A stretch of 38,698 nt of DNA from an uncultured Pelagibacteraceae bacterium (GTDB taxonomy: Bacteria > Pseudomonadota > Alphaproteobacteria > Pelagibacterales > Pelagibacteraceae): positions 57,501-96,198 of the forward strand of contig CACEOC010000003.1 of NCBI GenBank assembly GCA_902561075.1, read 5' to 3'. The notes beneath the pieces were generated by a model. The model was not told the DNA's origin, did no database searches, and was given only the letters and a program-made list of their open reading frames with translations. Made by a program: the position numbers and the translations under genes. Below are positions 24,297-31,633 of this stretch, piece after piece. Position 1 is the first letter of the stretch, and each line of letters begins with the position of its first letter.

Positions 24297-24312
24297 ATTG
24301 ATTATGATCAAT
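24297..24312. promoter_or_regulatory. Short inverted repeat in a divergent promoter region
   Basis: A perfect 6-bp inverted repeat (ATTGAT-TATG-ATCAAT) lies in the 89-bp gap between the divergent sulfatase-like gene and the YLDPGTGS gene. A TTGACA hexamer, a good -35 match, follows at 24348-24353, but no good -10 at proper spacing is seen before the ATG at 24378. It could be an operator, but in such AT-rich DNA short palindromes arise often by chance. Confidence 0.25.
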
Positions 24313-24377
24313 AACTCAACTTAAATTATGTTTACAATTAAAAAAAATTGACATAAATAATATATCATATCCTGTGT

Positions 24378-24569
24378 ATGAAAAAACTCTACTTAACTAT
24401 ATTCTTTTTCTTTATTTCGAGCGGAAACGCTTATGCGTATTTAGATCCAGGAACCGGGAGTATCATATTATCAGCCATTATTGCTGGACTTGTGACTATA
24501 AAGACATACTGGAATATACTCACAGAAAAGATTAAAAAAATTTTTAACAAAAAAAAAAAAGAAAATTGA
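24378..24569 (+). CDS. Small YLDPGTGS membrane protein
   Basis: A 63-residue protein with a clear signal-peptide-like N-terminus (KK, then a Phe/Ile-rich core, ending NAYAYLDPG; cleavage plausible after AYA). The motif YLDPGTGS follows, then a hydrophobic stretch (about 28-48) and a Lys-rich tail. Small proteins with a Y-x-DPGTGS motif recur near glycan and sulfatase or glycerophosphotransferase genes. I know of no assigned function. The motif would face the periplasm or sit at the membrane face. The tail is encoded by 12 consecutive A, and the stop codon overlaps the TTG start of the next gene (TTGA). Likely an accessory subunit of the enzyme encoded beside it. Confidence 0.75.
   Translation: MKKLYLTIFFFFISSGNAYAYLDPGTGSIILSAIIAGLVTIKTYWNILTEKIKKIFNKKKKEN
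24549..24560 (+). repeat. Run of 12 A at a gene-gene junction
   Basis: Twelve A directly before the overlapping stop and start of two genes. The downstream frame is open from 24548 through the run, so gaining one A (or a -1 slip) would fuse the small membrane protein to the next protein. Confidence 0.9.
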
Positions 24570-25591
24570 TTTTTGTTAATTTCATTAAAGATTTGATTAG
24601 TTTTTATTATTACAAAAAAACTGAGAGAAAATTTAATATTGGTTTTTTTTGTGAAAGTGAATTTATATTTAATTACATACAACCATATTTAGAAAAAAAA
24701 ATTCTTAAAACTAATGTAGTTTTAATTTCATTTGAAAATATTTTATATAAAAATGAAAATAATTTAAACATTTTTATATTCCGCACTAATTTTTTTAGAG
24801 AGCTATTTTTTTTGACATTAAAGCTCAATTTTCTATATTCTTCAACACCTGATTTAGATAATACAATATTTAAAAAAAGTAAGTTTTTTAGATGTAAATA
24901 TATTTATTTACAACATTCACCGGTAAGTCTTAGCTTAATTTATAATGAAAACGCTTTTGACTCATTTGATGCGGTCCAAACTATAAATAGGTTTCAATAT
25001 AACGAAATGAAAGAAATTAAAAAGTTAAAAAATTTAAATCTAAAAATTTTTAAATCAAAATATTTGTTTATTGAAAAACAAAAATTAATCAAATCTAATC
25101 ATGAAAAAACCCAAGTTTTAATAGCTCCATCATGGAATACTGAATTTTATAGTATTAATTGTCATTTAAATTTAAGAAAATTTTTATTAGAAAATTCAAT
25201 TTCTTTTAAGTTTAGGCCTCACCCAATGTCTTTTAAAAAAAAAGAAATAGATAAAGACGTTTTTGATAAGCTTAAAATACGTCTTGATAATTCAAAATTT
25301 GTAAATTTTTTTGATTATGATTATTTAATTTCTGATTGGTCTGGAATTTTTATAGAATACTCTCTAATAACTAATAGAAAAGCATTTCTTTTGAATACTC
25401 CTAAAAAAATTTCAAATAAAAAATTTGAAAATTTTAAAAATGAACCTTTAGAAATATCATTAAGGCATAAACTTGCTAATACTTTTGAAGTTGATAAAAT
25501 TGAAGAATTAGTAAAAAAAATTAATGAAAACAAAGAAGACGTTTCAGAAAAAAACGAAATTAAAAAGATTATTCAGGAAAATTTTTATTGA
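24566..25591 (+). CDS. CDP-glycerol glycerophosphotransferase-like enzyme (second copy)
   Basis: About 341 residues resembling the glycerophosphotransferase family: IYLQHSPVS at about residue 112, VLIAPSWNTEF (about 188), RPHPMS with the His-Pro loop, and YLISDWSGIFIEY as the Asp-x-Ser-Gly...Glu donor segment. The start is a TTG at 24566 that overlaps the upstream stop codon; no ATG is available before the conserved part. Coupling to the YLDPGTGS protein is therefore tight. It would transfer a phospho-alditol or similar unit on the cytoplasmic membrane face. It is diverged from the copy at 12087 and the capsule-type protein at 404. It ends exactly next to the convergent ATP-sulfurylase-like gene. 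Confidence 0.72.
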   Translation: MIFVNFIKDLISFYYYKKTERKFNIGFFCESEFIFNYIQPYLEKKILKTNVVLISFENILYKNENNLNIFIFRTNFFRELFFLTLKLNFLYSSTPDLDNTIFKKSKFFRCKYIYLQHSPVSLSLIYNENAFDSFDAVQTINRFQYNEMKEIKKLKNLNLKIFKSKYLFIEKQKLIKSNHEKTQVLIAPSWNTEFYSINCHLNLRKFLLENSISFKFRPHPMSFKKKEIDKDVFDKLKIRLDNSKFVNFFDYDYLISDWSGIFIEYSLITNRKAFLLNTPKKISNKKFENFKNEPLEISLRHKLANTFEVDKIEELVKKINENKEDVSEKNEIKKIIQENFY

Positions 25592-26629
25592 TTAAGATTT
25601 TATCAAAGAATTTTTACTTAAATTCTTTGATATATTTTTTGACATTAAATAATTTGGTATTTTCTTACCACTTTTAATTAATTTTCTAATTAGAGTTCCA
25701 CTTATTTTTATTTTACAATTATTATTACAAGAACAACTATTTAAAATTTTAGATTTATTTTTACAAAAATAAGGCTCGCGTTCAGCAATGATTTTTATAT
25801 TAATTTTTTTTTCAATTTTTTTACAAAATTTTTGAGACTCATAAATATCATAAAAATTCTTTATACCAGCATGGTCTCTTCCTATCCAAAAATATTTACA
25901 ACCATAGTTTCGTCTTACTAAGGCATGTAATGCTGCTTCTCTTGGTCCCCCATATCTGGGATATGAAAAAAAAGGTAATACGAGAACATTTTTATTATTG
26001 TATTCACCTTTTACCAGTTGATTAAGTTTTAATATAGTTGAGTCTTTATATTCACCAGATTTATACTGGCCTATCATTGGCTGTATTAGCAGGCCATCAT
26101 ATTTATTAAATAAATATTTATGTATCCATTGATGAGCCAAATGAGGTACATTTCTTGTATGAAAGGCTGCAAATCTTAATTTTTTTATTTTCTTTAAAAC
26201 TTTTGATGGTTTAACAAATCTCTCATCTTCATATTTAGTTTTAAATACTTTTAAAATCCTAAAACTAGAAAATTTATAATTTTCTTTATCAAATTTTTTA
26301 AAAAAAGGATGAGTATGATATTTTTTTCCATAAATTTTTTTTCCAAATTTTTTTTTATTTATTGAAAAAAAAATAATCCTATCAATAGTTGCTATCTTTT
26401 TGTCTTTATAAATAAGATCCAGAGTGTTAAAATTTTTAATTTCATGATATTTTTCTCTATTTATTCCAAAAAAGATTGGAAAAGGAAAAAATTTTTTTTC
26501 GTATTCCATTTTATTGATAATTGATAAAAATTGACTTTTATTTATAAACTTTTTTAGAGGATAAAAAACTTTATGAGTCAAATTTAATAAATCTGAAAAT
26601 TGATTTTGATTGATGTGAAGTTTTGGCAT
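25592..26629 (-). CDS. ATP sulfurylase (Sat)-like nucleotidyltransferase
   Basis: 345 residues matching the homo-oligomeric ATP sulfurylase family: HTRNVPHLAH (157-166) has the HxxH ATP site, where typical enzymes read QTRNPxHxxH. GGPREAALHALVRRNYGC (227-244), GRDHAG (250-255) and ISGTLIR (309-315) are all recognisable. Cysteines at 289, 299, 301 and 305 could bind zinc, as in some bacterial Sat proteins. It is 40 or more residues shorter than usual, and the first Gln and first Pro of the ATP motif are changed to His and Val. It would make APS from ATP and sulfate, or adenylylate another oxyanion. It is a single minus-strand gene, divergent from the FAD and HIT pair. Confidence 0.8.
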   Translation of the reverse strand: MPKLHINQNQFSDLLNLTHKVFYPLKKFINKSQFLSIINKMEYEKKFFPFPIFFGINREKYHEIKNFNTLDLIYKDKKIATIDRIIFFSINKKKFGKKIYGKKYHTHPFFKKFDKENYKFSSFRILKVFKTKYEDERFVKPSKVLKKIKKLRFAAFHTRNVPHLAHQWIHKYLFNKYDGLLIQPMIGQYKSGEYKDSTILKLNQLVKGEYNNKNVLVLPFFSYPRYGGPREAALHALVRRNYGCKYFWIGRDHAGIKNFYDIYESQKFCKKIEKKINIKIIAEREPYFCKNKSKILNSCSCNNNCKIKISGTLIRKLIKSGKKIPNYLMSKNISKNLSKNSLIKS

Positions 26630-26662
26630 TTAAAAAAATTTTTTAATCTAAAATTAAATATA

Positions 26663-26690
26663 TTGATAATTTATAACTAGATGTTATATC
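26663..26690 (+). promoter_or_regulatory. Putative promoter for the FAD-protein gene
   Basis: TTGATA at 26663-26668 is a five-of-six match to the -35 box. A 16-bp gap follows, then TATATC at 26685-26690 preceded by TGT, an extended -10 arrangement. Transcription would start at about 26697, immediately before the ATG at 26699, giving an almost leaderless mRNA. This arrangement argues against the upstream ATG at 26681, which would lie inside the promoter. Confidence 0.4.
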
Positions 26691-26698
26691 ACCAATTA

Positions 26699-28246
26699 AT
26701 GCTTACAAATATAACTATTATAGGATTTGGAGTAATAGGTACAGAAATATTATCAGTTCTTGGCAGCAGATATAAACAAAACAAAAAATTAAATATTATA
26801 ATAGTAGAAAAAAATCTTAAAAATATACCTGGTGGCGAGGCTTATAGTGAACACCAATCAAGATTTGGTTTTTTTAACAATCCTTTAAGAATTTCCAATC
26901 CTGAATTTGTAAAATGGTTAAAAAAAAAAGAAAATAGTAAAAAACTATGTAAATTATCAACTGATAAAAAATATAATTTAAAAGATTGGTTGAAAATAAA
27001 CACTTTTTTTTGTGAGCATAAATTAAATAAATTTGACGAATTATATGTCCCACGTTTTTTTTATTCATTTTTTCTAAAAGAAAAAATTTTCAATATTTTT
27101 AAAAAACATAAAAAAAAAATAAAAATTACTATTATAAAAGGGGAGCTGGATTCAATTAAAAGTAAAAATGCAAATTTTTGTAATTTAAAAAAATACTCAA
27201 GTAAGTATTTACTTTCATTCAAAAAAGATAAAATTTTTTTTAAAAAAACAAATTTTAAAACTAAGTTTTTTAAAACTGAAAATGTTGTAATAGGAACAGG
27301 TATTATCCCTCCAGAAAAAATATATTCAAAGAATAAGATTACAAATAAAAATTATATTAATGATTTCTATGGTTCAAGGGGAACATATAACTTGATTCAT
27401 AAAATTAAAACTAAACTAAAGATAAAAAATATTGTTAAAATAATTTTTATTGGTAACAAAGCGGGATTATTAGAGGCTATGCCTGAGCTCCAAAAAATGA
27501 ATAATAAATTTAAAAAAAGAATAAAGATTATATGTATTTCTCCAAGCTCTGTTTCATTAGAAAAAGCTGAATTATCGAAAAACTATAAAAAACTTCAACT
27601 CAAAATTTATGAAAATCTTAAGGAAAAAAAAATTAAAAAAGCTATTTATTTATATGATTATGTAATTAAAGAATTTGAAAATGGGAAAAAAGGTGGATTT
27701 AGCAAATATGATATCTGGACCACTATTTTAAAAAAAAAAATATTAAATAAACTTTATAAATCTTTGTCTTACGAAGAAAAAAACAATTATAATGAACATG
27801 TTTTCACTAAGATAAGAAATATTACAAGATATACATATCCAGCTACAGTGGTCGCAAAAGAACAGTTGGAAAAAAATAAAACTTTAAAATTTGTGACTGA
27901 CAGAGTTTATAAATTAGATGAAATTAACAAAAAACTGATTGTAATCAGTAAAAAAAACAAAAGAATTGTAGGTGATATTGTAATAAACGTATCTGGACCG
28001 TCTAATTTACTGTCTAAAAACAACCATTTAAAATACCTAGAGTCTCTTAAGAAAATAAGCAAAAAATTTACTAATCGTGGTTTTATGACAAATAGTTCTT
28101 TCTTATTAAGAAACAATATTTACATTCCAGGAAGTTTATCTATTAATTTTAACCCAAATAGACTTACAATAATTAGAGCAATTACTAAAAATGCTCATAA
28201 AGTTGCAACTAAAATTTCAAATATATATAACAAAAAAAGAATATGA
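26699..28246 (+). CDS. FAD/NAD(P)-binding protein of the NAD_binding_9 type
   Basis: About 515 residues. I use the ATG at 26699 because the dinucleotide loop GFGVIG then lies at 9-14, the normal place; the ATG at 26681 adds only six residues. PGGEAYSEHQSRFGFFNNP (about 45-63 from this start) and the FVKWL that follows resemble the family of FAD/NAD(P)-binding proteins with a conserved Asn-x-Pro stretch. VVIGTGIIPPE (about 202-212) is the second NAD(P)-binding-like motif. A C-terminal segment INVSGPSNLL closes the flavin fold. It should be a cytosolic oxidoreductase of unknown substrate. It overlaps the HIT-like gene by four bases (ATGA), so the two are very probably one functional unit. Confidence 0.72.
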   Translation: MLTNITIIGFGVIGTEILSVLGSRYKQNKKLNIIIVEKNLKNIPGGEAYSEHQSRFGFFNNPLRISNPEFVKWLKKKENSKKLCKLSTDKKYNLKDWLKINTFFCEHKLNKFDELYVPRFFYSFFLKEKIFNIFKKHKKKIKITIIKGELDSIKSKNANFCNLKKYSSKYLLSFKKDKIFFKKTNFKTKFFKTENVVIGTGIIPPEKIYSKNKITNKNYINDFYGSRGTYNLIHKIKTKLKIKNIVKIIFIGNKAGLLEAMPELQKMNNKFKKRIKIICISPSSVSLEKAELSKNYKKLQLKIYENLKEKKIKKAIYLYDYVIKEFENGKKGGFSKYDIWTTILKKKILNKLYKSLSYEEKNNYNEHVFTKIRNITRYTYPATVVAKEQLEKNKTLKFVTDRVYKLDEINKKLIVISKKNKRIVGDIVINVSGPSNLLSKNNHLKYLESLKKISKKFTNRGFMTNSSFLLRNNIYIPGSLSINFNPNRLTIIRAITKNAHKVATKISNIYNKKRI

Positions 28247-29142
28247 TAAAAGATCAATTGTCTTGGGAAGAATTTTTAAAGAAAAGTTTAAAAAATAAAA
28301 AAATTTACAAAGTAGAACCCTTTAATAGATTAATCGCTCACTCAAAAAATTTATTTGTAATCTCAGGTTATGGTGCATTCACTAAAGGTTATTTAATAAT
28401 AATTACAAAAGATTATCTTCCATCCTTTGGCCTTATAGAAGATGATCAAATAGAGGAGTTAAACTTTATGATAAAAATTTGTAAAAAATCTATTCAAGAA
28501 GAATACAAAAAAAAAACTGTTATATTTGAACATGGTATGTGCGCATGTGTTGGGGGACTAGATAGAGCTCACCTACATATGATGAGTATAAATAAAAGAT
28601 CAAACAATGACACATTAAAAATATCTATTAATAAAAGCTTGTTTATGAGAAAAGCTGGAATAAAATCAATAACATTTAACGGACATAAATTGCAAAATAT
28701 ACATGATATAAATCAATTATATGATGAGGCGTTAAAAGATAATAGAACTTATCATATTGAAGGTAAACTTCTTAAGATTAATGATATTAAAAATCTTGAT
28801 CATACTAGTTGGCCAAAAATAACCTTTGATCATATTTCAAAAGGTGGTCATTATGTATATTTTAAAAGTGATTATGATGATGCTTCATTCATAACAACAA
28901 ATAATTTTCAAACCCAATTAGGAAGAGAAATCGTTTTCCATAATGAAATATTTATAGACACCGATTTTGCAAAAAATATGGATAATTTAAATCAAAACAA
29001 ATTTTTAAATACATGGCAATGGCAAAATTTTATGTTTGAAAAAAATATCATTGAATCAATAGAAAAAGGAAAAAAAAATTTTAATATTTACAAAGATATC
29101 TATCAAGAAGATTATAAAAAATTTAAAATAGAAGTATTATAA
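28243..29142 (+). CDS. HIT-like nucleotide hydrolase or transferase
   Basis: 299 residues with a histidine-triad-like core in the first half: FEHG (95-98) and RAHLHMM (108-114), where H110 and H112 fit the middle and last His of the HIT motif, while the first is replaced by Arg108. The middle His is the nucleophile in the family. The C-terminal 170 residues (GGHYVYFKSDYDD, then GREIVFHNE) are an extension that might be a second half-HIT or a substrate domain. HIT proteins cleave or transfer nucleotidyl groups; some act on adenylyl sulfate or diadenosine compounds. It overlaps the FAD-protein gene and faces the ATP-sulfurylase-like gene. The substrate is unknown. Confidence 0.65.
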   Translation: MIKDQLSWEEFLKKSLKNKKIYKVEPFNRLIAHSKNLFVISGYGAFTKGYLIIITKDYLPSFGLIEDDQIEELNFMIKICKKSIQEEYKKKTVIFEHGMCACVGGLDRAHLHMMSINKRSNNDTLKISINKSLFMRKAGIKSITFNGHKLQNIHDINQLYDEALKDNRTYHIEGKLLKINDIKNLDHTSWPKITFDHISKGGHYVYFKSDYDDASFITTNNFQTQLGREIVFHNEIFIDTDFAKNMDNLNQNKFLNTWQWQNFMFEKNIIESIEKGKKNFNIYKDIYQEDYKKFKIEVL

Positions 29143-29176
29143 CTTTTTTAAAAAATATCTTAAAATATAACCTGGA

Positions 29177-30328
29177 TTATTTTTGTAAAGATTTATATAA
29201 TTCAAAATATTTATCTGATATTTTATTTATATCAAATCTATCTTTTACATTTTCTCTAACATTTGCAGAATTAAATTCTTCTAAAATCCACTTAATCCCT
29301 CTAGCATAATCTTTAACATCTAAGTTTTTTGCAACATAACCATTTTTTTTATGTTCAATTATTTCAGATATTCCATTATTTTCAAAAATAACTGAAGGTG
29401 TTTCGCAAGCTGCTGCCTCCAAAGCTACTAAACCAAAAGCCTCTAACACACTGGGTGCAGCCAAAACATCTGCAGCACTGTAAAGTAATCTTCTTGTAAT
29501 AATATCAGACGGCTTATCAAAAAATATGGTATTTTCATAAGATAAATTTTTAGGAATTTGATCACCTGATATTACAAGTTGGAATTTTTCATCTAAATAG
29601 CTTAATGACTCATTGAGTAAGTCAAAACCTTTTCTTGGGCTTTTTCCGCTAATAGAAGAAAATAATATAATTTTGATGTTTTCTTCTAAGCCGAGCAAGT
29701 TTCTTGCTGTTTTCTTATCTTCTGGGTACCATACATTAAAATTTATTCCACAAGGTATCTTAATTATTTTGTTTTTATCGTATAGATTCGATTCTAATAT
29801 TGCATTATTCATCCAACTTGATGTTGGAACAAAATTAATTTTTTTTTTATTTAATTTTTTTTTTCTGTTTAAAAAATAACTTTCAAAATAACCAATGCTT
29901 TTATTATTATCTTTGTAATGTTCTACAGGTAGAAATGTCCACATATCGTGCAAAGTCCATACAATTGGTTTATTAAAATTTAAAATTTCGTTAATTGATA
30001 AAAATTCATTTCCAATCCAATGAATATTTATTAAATCAGGCTTTTCTTTTTTGATTATTTTTCGAATTTCATAGGAGTTAAAAAAAGCCAATGTTACTGT
30101 TTGATTACTCTTTATTATAAACTTATTTATTATTTTTATTAATATCACTTTAATCATATTGTGAAATTTAAAAAAAATACTATTGGGATGTATTAATTTT
30201 GGTATATTTCTTTTTTTTGGAATATATAAAATAGATTCTACTTTCTTTTCCAAGAGAGACTTATGTAAATCTATGACAAAATTTGCTGCTCCACCATATG
30301 CAGTTCCATTAATATGAAGTATCTTCAT
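29177..30328 (-). CDS. GT4-family glycosyltransferase
   Basis: A 383-residue GT-B retaining glycosyltransferase. The N-terminal acceptor domain begins with a GTAYGGAANFVI loop, and VWTLHDMWTFLP (123-134) is typical of GT4 enzymes. The donor domain has SGKSPRKGFDLL (227-238) and the E-x7-E motif EAFGLVALE (296-304) with NDP-sugar contacts. All elements look intact. It should act at the cytoplasmic face of the membrane on a lipid-linked glycan. It is followed 68 bp away by another GT4 on the same strand. Sugar specificity is unknown. Confidence 0.88.
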   Translation of the reverse strand: MKILHINGTAYGGAANFVIDLHKSLLEKKVESILYIPKKRNIPKLIHPNSIFFKFHNMIKVILIKIINKFIIKSNQTVTLAFFNSYEIRKIIKKEKPDLINIHWIGNEFLSINEILNFNKPIVWTLHDMWTFLPVEHYKDNNKSIGYFESYFLNRKKKLNKKKINFVPTSSWMNNAILESNLYDKNKIIKIPCGINFNVWYPEDKKTARNLLGLEENIKIILFSSISGKSPRKGFDLLNESLSYLDEKFQLVISGDQIPKNLSYENTIFFDKPSDIITRRLLYSAADVLAAPSVLEAFGLVALEAAACETPSVIFENNGISEIIEHKKNGYVAKNLDVKDYARGIKWILEEFNSANVRENVKDRFDINKISDKYFELYKSLQK

Positions 30329-30396
30329 TTATTTCAATCAATTTTGATTTTTAAAAATATTTCCAACATAAACACTTTATACTTAACAATAAACTA

Positions 30397-31530
30397 TTAA
30401 TTAAACAATATTTTAGTGAAATCTTTAAAGTGGTAAAGATAAGTAAATTTTCTTGTTTCTTTTTTTGTTAAAATTTTTTTTTTAAACTTATCAATATCAC
30501 TTTCATTCATAAATTTTTCAAATTTAGCTAAGAAATCCTTAGCGTTATTATTTTTAAATAAGTATCCGCCCTTTCCATCGTTCAAAAATTCTCTAGGACC
30601 ATTTTTACAATCAGAAGATATAATGTTAATATTGCAAGATGCAGCCTCTACAATTACAAAACCAATTTCCTCCCATAAAGAACTTAAAATAAAAACTTTT
30701 GAGTTTTTTAAATATTTATAAACATTAGATTGAAACCCCTCCAATTTAACTTCACTATTTAAATTTAAATTATTTATTTGGTTTTCAATATCTTTTCTTA
30801 GTTCTCCTTCTCCGACAATGACCAGTTTTAAATCTCTAAATTTTTTTTTTAAAATACTAAAATTGTCTATTAAAAATGAAAAATTTTTTTGTTTTGTTAA
30901 TCGACCGATACATAGAATATAATCTTTATCAATTACATTTTTAGAGATAATATTATCCTTTTTGGATTTTATCACTTCTTTGTAACTAATAATGGGATCG
31001 TATAAAACGCTCATTTTTTTTTCATCAAAAATTTTTAAACGTTTAAAATCTATATATAAATCATTCGATGGAAATGTAATTTTGTGAATTTTGTCAGACA
31101 CTAGCTTCCAAAAAAGTCTCCTAAAAAAGTGCATTTTAGGATAACCAGAAATTCTTAAAATTAATTTAGTTTCTAAATTAAATAGTAACTTTAAAAATAG
31201 TGGTAGTGATGTTATTAATTGAACTACTAAATAATCTGGTCTCTCTTTTTTTAATAATCTTTTGAGAGGCAAGAAAGAAAATAGAAAAATAATTATATAA
31301 GTTATTCTGCTTTTAATGAAACCACCTTGGGGTAAGAATTTATAAATTTTAAATTTACTCAAATTTAAAAATCTTTCACTACCGCTTAGATTATCCCATT
31401 CTCCAACAGAATTTATTATTTTAGTTTCAATTTTATTTTTTGAATAATGATCTAGGATGTGCGCAGAATTTAACACAGCTTTTATAGTACCAATTTTGCC
31501 AATCCAAGGAGCCCAATAGAAAACTTTCAT
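30397..31530 (-). CDS. GT4-family glycosyltransferase
   Basis: 377 residues, GT-B fold. CIGRLTKQKNF (207-217) is the phosphate-binding loop, VIVGEGELR (237-245) follows, and the E-x7-E motif is EEIGFVIVE (287-295). A hydrophobic stretch (about 74-90) in the N-terminal domain may dock it at the membrane. It is the upstream gene of a minus-strand pair with the GT4 at 29177 and is divergent from the GT4 at 31634 across a 103-bp spacer. It adds one sugar of the glycan, donor unknown. Confidence 0.87.
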   Translation of the reverse strand: MKVFYWAPWIGKIGTIKAVLNSAHILDHYSKNKIETKIINSVGEWDNLSGSERFLNLSKFKIYKFLPQGGFIKSRITYIIIFLFSFLPLKRLLKKERPDYLVVQLITSLPLFLKLLFNLETKLILRISGYPKMHFFRRLFWKLVSDKIHKITFPSNDLYIDFKRLKIFDEKKMSVLYDPIISYKEVIKSKKDNIISKNVIDKDYILCIGRLTKQKNFSFLIDNFSILKKKFRDLKLVIVGEGELRKDIENQINNLNLNSEVKLEGFQSNVYKYLKNSKVFILSSLWEEIGFVIVEAASCNINIISSDCKNGPREFLNDGKGGYLFKNNNAKDFLAKFEKFMNESDIDKFKKKILTKKETRKFTYLYHFKDFTKILFN

Positions 31531-31582
31531 AAATACAATAATTATTTATTAAACTTATTTATTATTCAATTTTTTAATTGTA

Positions 31583-31588
31583 TATAAT
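31583..31588 (+). promoter_or_regulatory. Putative -10 box upstream of a GT4 gene
   Basis: A perfect TATAAT hexamer lies in the divergent spacer between two GT4 genes, 45 bases before the ATG at 31634. The -35 region is weak, with only TTTATT-like sequence nearby. In DNA this AT-rich a chance match is possible. Confidence 0.35.
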
Positions 31589-31633
31589 TATATATAGAGT
31601 TACCAAAATACTAAAGTTTTACTAACAATATTA

